Source: JALJPB01 sp034111045
Lineage (GTDB): Bacteria; Pseudomonadota; Gammaproteobacteria; Enterobacterales; Alteromonadaceae
Reading direction: 5' to 3'
Assembly (NCBI GenBank): GCA_034111045.1
Contig: JAWUYA010000011.1
Location: 8,391 to 72,390, forward strand
DNA length: 64,000 nucleotides
Shown here: positions 1-7,911 of the stretch, piece by piece
How positions within the stretch are numbered: the stretch's first letter is position 1
Layout: the number at the start of each line of letters is the position of its first letter
Notes under the pieces: generated by a model
Told to the model about the DNA's origin: nothing
Seen by the model: the letters and a program-made list of their open reading frames with translations, nothing else
The model's database searches: none
Translations under genes and position numbers: made by a program

Positions 1-1123
1 GTGATTTTTTACCAAGTGCTTGAATATCTACTGCCCAATTTTTTAAGGTGCTGGGGATCAGTCCATTTTCAAAACGATATATTTGTTGATCATCTTTTTT
101 AAAGCCGTTGGCATTTTTTTGCTCTTGAGTATAAGGGAAATAGGTGTTTTTATTACTCTCTATAAAGCTAATGACCTTTTGTATTTCAAGTAATAAATCT
201 TGACAGTCATCGCCTAATTTTAGTGCAGGTGATATTGATCTTTGTGACTTAATTAATTTAGCCATTTTATCACCGGTTTCACTGAGTTTATTTAACCAAT
301 CTACCGCACCTTTTAAGGTGACACTGGCACTGGAATGATCTCGGGTTACCTTGGGTAAATGATGTGCTTCATCAATGATATAAAAGGTATCTTCAGGTGA
401 AGGCAATATTCTACCCCCTCCTAATTCAAGATCAGCCAATAACAAGCTATGATTTATAACTAAAACATTGGCTTGTTCCATTGTTTCTCTGGCTTTATGA
501 AACGGGCAATGAGAATGCTCAGCTAGATGTTTTAAGCAGCTGTGTTTATCACTTTGTATCTGTTGCCATATTTGATGAGGAATAGACTCAGGCCAGGAGT
601 CTATATCACCTAACCAACTTCCATCAGTTAATGCCTTATACATTGAATTTAATGAACGTATATCAACAGCTTTGGGTTTTTCAGCAAAAGTAAACCCTGT
701 TTGAGGTGATGCTGAACTTGCATTTGATGAAACCGCTTGCGATAATTTTTGACGACAAACATATCTTTGCCTACCTTTAGCTAAGGTAAAAGTGAAGTTA
801 AGCCCTGAATGTTCTTTTAAAAAAGGTAAATCTTTATCGACTAGTTGTTCTTGTAAAGCGACAGTTGCTGTTGAAATACACACTTTTTTATCACGAGAAA
901 GCGCCAGTGGAATTGCCCCCAAAGAATAAGCGAGAGACTTACCAGTACCGGTGCCAGCCTCAACGGTGATAATCTTTCTCTCCTTTGAATATTCACCGGC
1001 TAATGTTTTGGCAATTTCAGCGATAAGAAAAGTTTGTTGTGATCTGGGGTTGAAGTTTGTTAAATTTTCACCGATGGTTTTATAGGCACCACGAATAATT
1101 TGTTTGATTTTGTCACTTAACAT
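1..1123 (-). CDS. dinG: ATP-dependent DNA helicase DinG, 3'-truncated by the window edge
   Basis: Reading from ATG at 1123-1121, about 374 codons are visible and the gene runs off the left edge. It is an XPD-like superfamily 2 helicase of the DinG type, which in E. coli unwinds DNA 5'-3' and is SOS-induced. Visible motifs are the Walker A EAGTGTGKS near residue 55, the motif Ia-like STATVALQEQ, the Fe-S region beginning GRQRYVC, and the DEAH box IIDEAHHLP. Only three of the four cysteines expected for the Fe-S cluster are present: YVC, then SCLKHLAEHSHCPF, where E. coli has an extra Cys between the last two. The gene is divergent from polB across a 136-bp gap containing a degenerate LexA-like sequence. 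The family call is secure; whether a cluster is bound is open. Confidence 0.9.
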   Translation of the reverse strand, partial: MLSDKIKQIIRGAYKTIGENLTNFNPRSQQTFLIAEIAKTLAGEYSKERKIITVEAGTGTGKSLAYSLGAIPLALSRDKKVCISTATVALQEQLVDKDLPFLKEHSGLNFTFTLAKGRQRYVCRQKLSQAVSSNASSASPQTGFTFAEKPKAVDIRSLNSMYKALTDGSWLGDIDSWPESIPHQIWQQIQSDKHSCLKHLAEHSHCPFHKARETMEQANVLVINHSLLLADLELGGGRILPSPEDTFYIIDEAHHLPKVTRDHSSASVTLKGAVDWLNKLSETGDKMAKLIKSQRSISPALKLGDDCQDLLLEIQKVISFIESNKNTYFPYTQEQKNANGFKKDDQQIYRFENGLIPSTLKNWAVDIQALGKKS

Positions 1124-1201
1124 GTCAGTAATACTATTCCAGAACGTTGATAATTCAAAAATTTAGCTATGGTGACATTAAATTCTGTTTATGTCTATAA
1201 A

Positions 1202-1220
1202 TACTGTATACACTACTGTA
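1202..1220. promoter_or_regulatory. degenerate LexA/SOS-box-like sequence between dinG and polB
   Basis: TACTGTATACACTACTGTA has a perfect left half of the gammaproteobacterial SOS box (TACTGTATA). The right half has one mismatch (CTG for CAG) and the spacing is one base short. Both flanking genes are SOS genes in E. coli (dinG, polB/dinA), which makes a LexA site plausible here. The imperfect dyad keeps confidence low. Confidence 0.35.
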
Positions 1221-1259
1221 TGGATTTTTCTCCCTTTTTATCAATTATTATAAATTAAG

Positions 1260-3689
1260 ATGCTTAATAAGATACACCACGGTTTTATATTAACTAAACA
1301 ATCACAAGATATCAGTACGGGTATTAAGGTCACATTATGGATAATAACCGATCAGGGTCCTGTAAAGCTCGATATCTTAAATGAACAAGCCGTTTTTTTT
1401 GTGGAAGCAGATCAAGTTGAGTATGCCCAAGCCGTTTTATTATCAAGAAAGGTCACCGTTAGCAAAGTCACCTCGCTCAACCTTAAAACGTTTACTCAAC
1501 AAAAGGTGTGTGGTTTTTACTTTGATTTTATGCGTGATTTTTATGCAGCAAGAGAGAGTTTAAAACAGCAAAATGTCAAATGTTATGAGGATGACTTCCG
1601 TCCTGATGAACGGTATTTAATGGAGCGTTTTATTACGGCCGGTATTCATTTTATTGGTGATGAAAAAGTTAATAATCATAAACCATATATATCCTTCAGT
1701 AATGTGAAATGTAAACCTCAAACAACGAATATCAACTTATCCATGATATCAATTGATATTGAATGCTCCATGGAAGGAGAGCTTTATTCAATTGGTTTTT
1801 ATAGTGAGAGTTATCAACAAGTCTTCATGATAGGTAATTTAGCTAACGTAAGATCTTCATTGGTAGGGGAGAGCACTCAATATGATGATTTAACTTATAT
1901 CTCTTGGTTTGAAAATGAAAAACAATTAATTATAGCCTTTATTGCTTGGTTTACAGAACATGATGTCGATATTATTATTGGCTGGAACGTCATTAACTTT
2001 GATATGTCTTTGTTGCAAAAACGTTGTGATAAATATGGCATTAAATTTTCTATCGGCCGTGATAACAGTGCCCCTTATTGGCGAAAAAATAAGAACACGG
2101 AACAATATTATTTAGAAATTTCCGGCCGTGTTGTTCTTGACGGTATCGATCTACTTAAGACAGCTACTTATAACTTTCCCAGTTTCTCACTCGATAATGT
2201 GGCTAATGCTCTGCTGGGTAAAAGTAAGAAAGTAGACGATGTTGATAACCGTATGGAAGAAATTACACACAATTTTAATCATAATAAACCGGCTTTAGCC
2301 ACCTATAATCTTGAAGACTGCAGATTGGTATGGTTAATATTTGAAAAAACTCAATTGTTAGAGTTTGCGATGCTAAAGGCACAATTAACAGGTTTAGCAA
2401 TAGATCGAGTGGGGGGTTCTGTTGCCGCCTTTACTAATCTGTATTTACCTAAGTTACATCGTAGTGGTTACATTGCTCCTAATATGGGGGATGGGGAGTC
2501 TGATTTGATCTCACCTGGTGGTTATGTAATGGATTCTATCCCGGGCCTTTATAAAAATGTATTAGTTCTTGATTTTAAAAGCCTGTACCCGAGCATTATT
2601 AGAACGTTTAAAATTGATCCCATGGGGTTGATTGAAGGCTTACTATCAAACAATCCAGCACAACAAATTAAAGGTTTTGATGGCGCGTATTTTTCGAGAG
2701 AAAAACATTTTTTACCTGATATTATAAAGTCTTTATGGTTAGAGCGTGATAAAGCTAAAATAGAAAAGAATGGCGCTTTATCTCAAGCGATAAAAATTAT
2801 TATGAACAGTTTTTATGGTGTACTTGGTTCAACCGGTTGCCGTTTTTTTGATCCCCGTTTATCAGGCTCTATAACTAAACGCAGCCATGAGCTTTTAAAA
2901 ACAACGTCACACTGGATTGAAAATCAGGGGTATCAAGTTATCTATGGTGACACTGACTCAATATTCGTTCACATTGGCAGTGAAAAGTCGCCATCAGAAA
3001 GTAGAGACTTAGGACAAAAGTTACAAGCAATCATTAATAAAAAATGGCATCAAGTGCTGAGGAACGATTTTGATCTGGAGAGTGAATTAGAAATAGAATT
3101 TGAAACTCATTTTAGTCAATTCTTGATGCCAACAGTTAGAGGCGGAAACCAAGATCATGGTGGCTCAGTGGGTACAAAAAAACGATATGCAGGTATAGTC
3201 TCTTCTGGTGACAGCGAACAGCTTATTTTCAAAGGACTCGAAACCGTACGCAGTGATTGGACAGAGCTTAGTAAAGTCTTTCAGCAAGAGCTTTATCGAC
3301 GAATTTTTAAAGGTGAGCCGGTTGAACGTTATATTGTAGAAATTGTCAATAAAACCTTAAATGGTGAGTTTGATCATTTGCTGATTTATCGCAAGCGCAT
3401 AAGAAGAAAATTAAAAGATTATGTTAAAAATGTGCCACCCCATGTAAAAGCTGCACGCATTGCTGATGCCATTAATGAAACGCTTAATAAACCGTTAAAA
3501 TATCAAAATAAAGGTTGGATTGAGTATTTGATCACTATTAATGGCCCTCAAGCTAAAGAGTATGTTGATTCAACGCTAGATTATGACTTTTACGTTGATA
3601 GACAATTAAAAACCGTTGCTAACGATATATTACCTTTTATCAGCACAAATTTTGATAAGATAGTGGGTAAACAATTAGACTTGTTTTAA
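1260..3689 (+). CDS. polB: DNA polymerase II (family B)
   Basis: An 809-residue family B polymerase, slightly longer than the 783 residues of E. coli Pol II, which acts in replication restart and translesion synthesis. Exonuclease motifs are visible: Exo I DIE at about 166-168, Exo II in GWNVINFDMS at about 241-250, and Exo III YNLED at about 349-353. Polymerase motif A is DFKSLYPSII (438-447), motif B is KIIMNSFYGVLGS (512-524) and motif C is YGDTDSIFV (562-570), so both activities look intact. The extreme C-terminus QLDLF matches the sliding-clamp-binding pentapeptide. It is divergent from dinG with a possible shared SOS operator. The Shine-Dalgarno is weak. Confidence 0.97.
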   Translation: MLNKIHHGFILTKQSQDISTGIKVTLWIITDQGPVKLDILNEQAVFFVEADQVEYAQAVLLSRKVTVSKVTSLNLKTFTQQKVCGFYFDFMRDFYAARESLKQQNVKCYEDDFRPDERYLMERFITAGIHFIGDEKVNNHKPYISFSNVKCKPQTTNINLSMISIDIECSMEGELYSIGFYSESYQQVFMIGNLANVRSSLVGESTQYDDLTYISWFENEKQLIIAFIAWFTEHDVDIIIGWNVINFDMSLLQKRCDKYGIKFSIGRDNSAPYWRKNKNTEQYYLEISGRVVLDGIDLLKTATYNFPSFSLDNVANALLGKSKKVDDVDNRMEEITHNFNHNKPALATYNLEDCRLVWLIFEKTQLLEFAMLKAQLTGLAIDRVGGSVAAFTNLYLPKLHRSGYIAPNMGDGESDLISPGGYVMDSIPGLYKNVLVLDFKSLYPSIIRTFKIDPMGLIEGLLSNNPAQQIKGFDGAYFSREKHFLPDIIKSLWLERDKAKIEKNGALSQAIKIIMNSFYGVLGSTGCRFFDPRLSGSITKRSHELLKTTSHWIENQGYQVIYGDTDSIFVHIGSEKSPSESRDLGQKLQAIINKKWHQVLRNDFDLESELEIEFETHFSQFLMPTVRGGNQDHGGSVGTKKRYAGIVSSGDSEQLIFKGLETVRSDWTELSKVFQQELYRRIFKGEPVERYIVEIVNKTLNGEFDHLLIYRKRIRRKLKDYVKNVPPHVKAARIADAINETLNKPLKYQNKGWIEYLITINGPQAKEYVDSTLDYDFYVDRQLKTVANDILPFISTNFDKIVGKQLDLF

Positions 3690-3965
3690 CGTTTTATCGG
3701 CAAAGCTAGCGACTGAAAGTTAAACTTCTTATCTAAAGAAAATTTTGTCGTGACTTTATTGGGTAATTTTATCGGGTAACTTTTGGTAAGTTTACCGCTA
3801 TGTGAGTACCTAACTGATTGATATAATGAGTATGATAAGAGCTACATTATTCTTTTTCTTGTCAATTAAATTGCAAAATAAAAGGTGTAACCCTTTTACT
3901 TTCACGCTATAAAAGCAACGATATGCCTATTTCAAATAAATTTAATCTGAATAAAGAGGGACAAA
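3690..3965. other. 276-bp intergenic region between polB and metC
   Basis: AT-rich, with no open frame of note. I see only the metC ribosome-binding site at its right end. No convincing terminator or operator was recognised, and a MetJ-box array is not evident. Confidence 0.5.
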
Positions 3966-5162
3966 GTGACTAAAAAAGTGACTAACAAAGATACTAAAAT
4001 AGTAAACGCAGGTCGCAAACCTGAATTTAGTAATGGTGTGGTAAACCCCGCCGTTGTGCGTGCCTCTACAGTCGTTTTTAATACTGTAAAAGAGATGAAT
4101 CATGCTCTGGTGAATAAAAACAATAATACCATGGTATATGGCCGACGGGGGACAACCACGGCATTTGCATTTAGTGAGGCCATGACCGAGCTTGAAGGTG
4201 GTGCAGGCTGTGCACTTTATCCTTCAGGCACTGCTGCTATTACTAACGCGATCCTGTCTTTTGTTAAAACCGGCGATCATATTTTAATGCTCGACAGTGC
4301 TTATGAGCCAACACGAGATTATTGCGATAAGATTTTAACTAATTTTGGCGTGCAAACCACCTACTACGACCCTATGATAGGGGCTGATATTGAAACACTA
4401 ATACAGCCTAATACTCGGATAATTTTTCTTGAATCTCCGGGTTCAATCACTATGGAAGTGCAAGATGTACCCGCTATTGCTGAGGTTGCTCACCAACATG
4501 GTTGTATCGTTATGCTTGATAATACTTGGGCAGCAGGCATAAACTTTAACCCATTTGACTATGGTGTCGATATTTCAATACAAGCGGCAACTAAATACAT
4601 TGTGGGTCATTCAGATGTAATGTTAGGCACGGCAACAGCGACGGCTGAACATTGGCCACAACTAAGAGATAACAGTTATCTCATGGGGCAGTGCACATCT
4701 CCTGATGATTTGTATTTGGCACTTCGAGGTATCCGCACCATAGGTGTTCGATTGAGACAGCATCAACAAAGTGCTTTAAAAGTCGCTCATTGGTTGTCAC
4801 AACGCAAAGAGGTTGAAACTATTCTTCATCCTGCGTTTGAGTCATGCCCGGGACATGAGTTCTTTAAACGTGATTTTAGTGGCTCTAATGGATTGTTTTC
4901 TTTTGTGTTAAACAAGGGAAACAAAGCCGCTATTACGGCATTACTTGATGGCATGTCACACTTTAAAATGGGTTATTCATGGGGTGGATTTGAAAGTTTA
5001 ATTTTAGCTAATTCGAATGTGCAATCAATTCGCACCGTAACGACCTGGCCCTATCAATACCCATTAATACGTTTACACATAGGTCTTGAAGATGTTGATG
5101 ATTTAATTGAGGACTTAACTAAAGGTTTTGAGCGTTTTAATGAGGTGCTTGCTCATTATTAG
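3966..5162 (+). CDS. metC: cystathionine beta-lyase MetC
   Basis: A 398-residue PLP-dependent enzyme of the Cys/Met metabolism family, cleaving cystathionine to homocysteine in methionine biosynthesis. It closely resembles E. coli MetC throughout, with the YGRRGT phosphate/substrate loop (58-63), ESPGSITMEV (156-165), DNTWAAG (185-191), and the PLP lysine in ATKYIVGHSD at K210. The start is GTG, chosen because AAAGAGGG lies five bases upstream (3953-3960). It stands alone, with 276 bases of apparently non-coding DNA before it and a convergent DUF2937 gene after it. Confidence 0.95.
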   Translation: MTKKVTNKDTKIVNAGRKPEFSNGVVNPAVVRASTVVFNTVKEMNHALVNKNNNTMVYGRRGTTTAFAFSEAMTELEGGAGCALYPSGTAAITNAILSFVKTGDHILMLDSAYEPTRDYCDKILTNFGVQTTYYDPMIGADIETLIQPNTRIIFLESPGSITMEVQDVPAIAEVAHQHGCIVMLDNTWAAGINFNPFDYGVDISIQAATKYIVGHSDVMLGTATATAEHWPQLRDNSYLMGQCTSPDDLYLALRGIRTIGVRLRQHQQSALKVAHWLSQRKEVETILHPAFESCPGHEFFKRDFSGSNGLFSFVLNKGNKAAITALLDGMSHFKMGYSWGGFESLILANSNVQSIRTVTTWPYQYPLIRLHIGLEDVDDLIEDLTKGFERFNEVLAHY

Positions 5163-5210
5163 TTTTTAACTCAACAACAGGGTTACTTGTTGAATCAGTT
5201 GTTTTGTTAG

Positions 5211-5759
5211 TTATAGTTTTTTATTAGGATAGATCAATTGTCTTGTTGGTTTTGCCCTAAGTTTACCTATAATTTTTTTCAATATGCCAATAGTACTCGC
5301 CTTTAACAACAAAACTACACAAGCAAAAATTGCACCTGTTGATAAGGCGCCTATTTCTAAAGGCACAGCTAATTCAAAATTATTTAAGGTGGCTTGCGCC
5401 ATCAGTAAATCTATTTGACGAACAAAGTTATAAAGTTGAGTAAGATAATCATTGTTTTGTAATTGACTCAGTTGGAGCTCAAAACCGGTCAATCTATCGT
5501 TCATAGCGCCAATAATTTCTCCTGTTTGAGCAATAGCTGAATCAGTGTTTTCCCGATAACGCGCTATCATAAAATTCAAATCACCATTGAATTGTAAATC
5601 AGCAATTGTTTGGAATTTTAGCAATTGGTACTTTACTTCTTCAAGATGTCCTGACAAGCGTTGAATATATTGCTGCATAAATTCAGGAGCTTGTAATCCT
5701 AGAATAAAACTTAAGGTAAAAAGGATACGGTCAAATAATGTGGTGATTAGTTTTAGCAT
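5211..5759 (-). CDS. DUF2937 family membrane protein
   Basis: A 182-residue protein with an N-terminal hydrophobic stretch (about 6-24), a middle helical region with the FQ.IAD..FNGDLN..I.RY segment typical of DUF2937, and a second hydrophobic segment (about 137-155) before a basic tail. The layout suggests a protein anchored at both ends with a central extramembrane helical domain. DUF2937 proteins are known from gammaproteobacteria but have no assigned function, and I infer none. It is convergent with metC. Confidence 0.75.
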   Translation of the reverse strand: MLKLITTLFDRILFTLSFILGLQAPEFMQQYIQRLSGHLEEVKYQLLKFQTIADLQFNGDLNFMIARYRENTDSAIAQTGEIIGAMNDRLTGFELQLSQLQNNDYLTQLYNFVRQIDLLMAQATLNNFELAVPLEIGALSTGAIFACVVLLLKASTIGILKKIIGKLRAKPTRQLIYPNKKL

Positions 5760-5900
5760 AAAAGGAACATCAACTTATTTATTTAAACGGTGCTTAAGAC
5801 AGAGTATCAGTTATCAATTGAAATAACATGACCAATTTTGAAACGAGGCATTGAATAACATTATTATTAGCGGTGATATATACCTGTCAAATATGAAAGT

Positions 5901-6494
5901 TTAACGTTGGAACTTGAGAATATAGCCTTTGAATTTTTGGTCGAGATAATGACTGTTGTTTGGTTTTTGATGAGATGAAGTGAAACCGAGCTCTACCATT
6001 TTTGCACTCAATTTATTTTTTCTTCCTCGGCCAGGATCAACAATGATAACTTCGCAGGTCTTTTGTGCATGAGCTTTAATGAAATTTGACAGTAATTGCA
6101 CATGGCTGTCCTCATACAATAAGTCACTGCCAATGATCAGATCAAAAAGACCTAGGCTGTCAGTTTTACTGGTCCAATCAACTTGTTCAAACGAGATGGG
6201 ACTATCCCCATTGAGTAAGGTGTTTCTTTGTAAAAAATTCTGTACTTCTGGATGATAATCGGTTGCTGTAATATCTGCGGATTTTTTGTTTAACAGTAAA
6301 CTGGAAAGTGCCATACCACATCCAACTTCTAATATGCGCTTTGAGTCAGTTTTGTAACCATTAATAAAGTGAGCAAGTACTAAACTCGATGGCCAAATCA
6401 CCCCGAAAATAGGCCATGATGCAGAGGAGATACCAAGATTTTCAGCAATACCTACAGGGTCATGAAACTCTTGTTTATCACGTAAGGTACACAA
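5901..6494 (-). CDS. class I SAM-dependent methyltransferase (Methyltransf_16-like)
   Basis: The frame contains a Rossmann methyltransferase core: LEVGCGMALSSLLL (motif I), a following acidic strand TATDYHPE, and DLIIGSDLLYED (motif IV), as in nicotinamide/lysine-methyltransferase-like Methyltransf_16 proteins. The substrate is unknown. The coordinates use a TTG start, but the reading frame continues upstream as ITNLRLCYQTVEFGEIDIH, which looks like genuine family sequence. A GAGG at 6562-6559 lies seven bases before an ATT codon at 6551-6549, just after an in-frame TGA. The true start may therefore be a rare ATT at 6551, giving 19 more residues. Confidence 0.85.
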   Translation of the reverse strand: MCTLRDKQEFHDPVGIAENLGISSASWPIFGVIWPSSLVLAHFINGYKTDSKRILEVGCGMALSSLLLNKKSADITATDYHPEVQNFLQRNTLLNGDSPISFEQVDWTSKTDSLGLFDLIIGSDLLYEDSHVQLLSNFIKAHAQKTCEVIIVDPGRGRKNKLSAKMVELGFTSSHQKPNNSHYLDQKFKGYILKFQR

Positions 6495-6718
6495 GTGAAT
6501 ATCAATTTCACCAAACTCAACTGTTTGGTAACATAAGCGTAGATTTGTAATTGGCTTGCCTCAATAAATTGACGCTAAGCAAAATGTCGAGGACAAAGGG
6601 CATAACGAATATTTTGTAGGTTACAGTAATTATTAATGATAACAATGTATTTCAAATGTAATTAAAAGTGAACTTAAATATTGACTCGGATTGTTATCCC
6701 GTGGAAGGTTATCAGCAA

Positions 6719-7708
6719 CTATTTTTTGTTTACATTAGCCTTTTGTGCATCAATCCTTGATTTTTTTAACGTTCGCTGGCTTTGTAACGTTTTAGCTGCA
6801 TCACTTCCAATATGAGCATGTCCGCGTTGACTGGCTAAAGTCATTTGTTTTTCACGTTCTGCATAACGTGCTCTTTGCTCTTCGGTGACATTGTTAATGC
6901 AATGATGACAACAGACCCCTTTTTTATAATGCGTATGCGTTTTGTCTTTTTCTGTAATCGGCATACGGCAAGCATGACATTGATCATATTTACCTTTATT
7001 TAGCTGATGATCAACAGCAACCCTGTCATCAAAAACAAAACATTCGCCTTTCCACATTGTCTCTCCTTGTGGGACTTCTTCAAGGTATTTCAATATACCA
7101 CCTTCAAGATGATAAACTTCTTCAAAACCTTGCTCCTTTAAATATGCAGTTGATTTTTCACAACGAATACCACCGGTACAATACATAGCGACTTTTTTAT
7201 GCTTCTTGTTGTCTAAATTTTTGCCAACATATTGCGGGAATTCACGGAAACTTTTGGTGTTGGGATCAATCGCATTTTCAAAAGCGCCAATGGCAATCTC
7301 ATAATCATTTCGAGTATCAATAAGCATGACTTCGGGGTCTGAAATCAGCGCATTCCAATCTTTTGGTTTAACATAGGTACCAACGACCTGAAGTGGATCG
7401 ATGCCTTCAACGCCCATAGTAACAATTTCATTTTTAAGTTTGACTTTACTGCGCTTAAACGGGGCATTGCTAGTATATGATTCTTTATGAGAGATAGTTG
7501 ATAATCGTTGATCACTTTTAAGCCAATTAAGTACAGCACTAACACCTATTTCGGAGCCCGCTATAGTACCATTAATACCTTCTAGAGCTAATAGTAGGGT
7601 ACCACGAACTTCATTTGCTTCCATCAGGTTCAGTAAAGGTTTTTGCAGTTGTTCGAAGTTTTCCAGGCGAATAAATTTGTATAGTGCGCTAACTACATAA
7701 GTTGACAT
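6719..7708 (-). CDS. trhO: tRNA uridine(34) hydroxylase TrhO (YceA, rhodanese-like)
   Basis: A 329-residue homologue of E. coli YceA/TrhO, which hydroxylates U34 of tRNAs on the oxygen-dependent route to 5-methoxy/carboxymethoxy-uridine. It has the N-terminal acylphosphatase-like region (GTLLLALEGINGTIAG), a rhodanese domain with DTRNDYEIAIGAFENAI, the active-site loop YCTGGIRCEKS (Cys177), and a C-terminal cysteine cluster CHAC...CCHHC. Length and domain order match the family. The start at ATG 7708 follows an AGAGGAAAT-type Shine-Dalgarno. Confidence 0.95.
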   Translation of the reverse strand: MSTYVVSALYKFIRLENFEQLQKPLLNLMEANEVRGTLLLALEGINGTIAGSEIGVSAVLNWLKSDQRLSTISHKESYTSNAPFKRSKVKLKNEIVTMGVEGIDPLQVVGTYVKPKDWNALISDPEVMLIDTRNDYEIAIGAFENAIDPNTKSFREFPQYVGKNLDNKKHKKVAMYCTGGIRCEKSTAYLKEQGFEEVYHLEGGILKYLEEVPQGETMWKGECFVFDDRVAVDHQLNKGKYDQCHACRMPITEKDKTHTHYKKGVCCHHCINNVTEEQRARYAEREKQMTLASQRGHAHIGSDAAKTLQSQRTLKKSRIDAQKANVNKK

Positions 7709-7911
7709 TTTATTTCCTCTGCTCGCTGGAACGTAAATCCAGTGCTTGTATTGATTACAATGTGGTTTAGTTGTTTTTAAGAATCAAAATAACCAACCAC
7801 AATGATTCGCCCTCAACCTTGTTTCATGCTTTAGTAAGAAAAAGTAACCAGTGGATGATTATCAATGATACTTTTTAAAGCTAGGTGATGAAAGAGCCAA
7901 TTGACGGATTA

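Noticed and set aside
5163..5205. TCAACAA/TTGTTGA hairpin after metC as a terminator
   Set aside because: Stem has a bulge and the T-run is interrupted; not strong enough to list.
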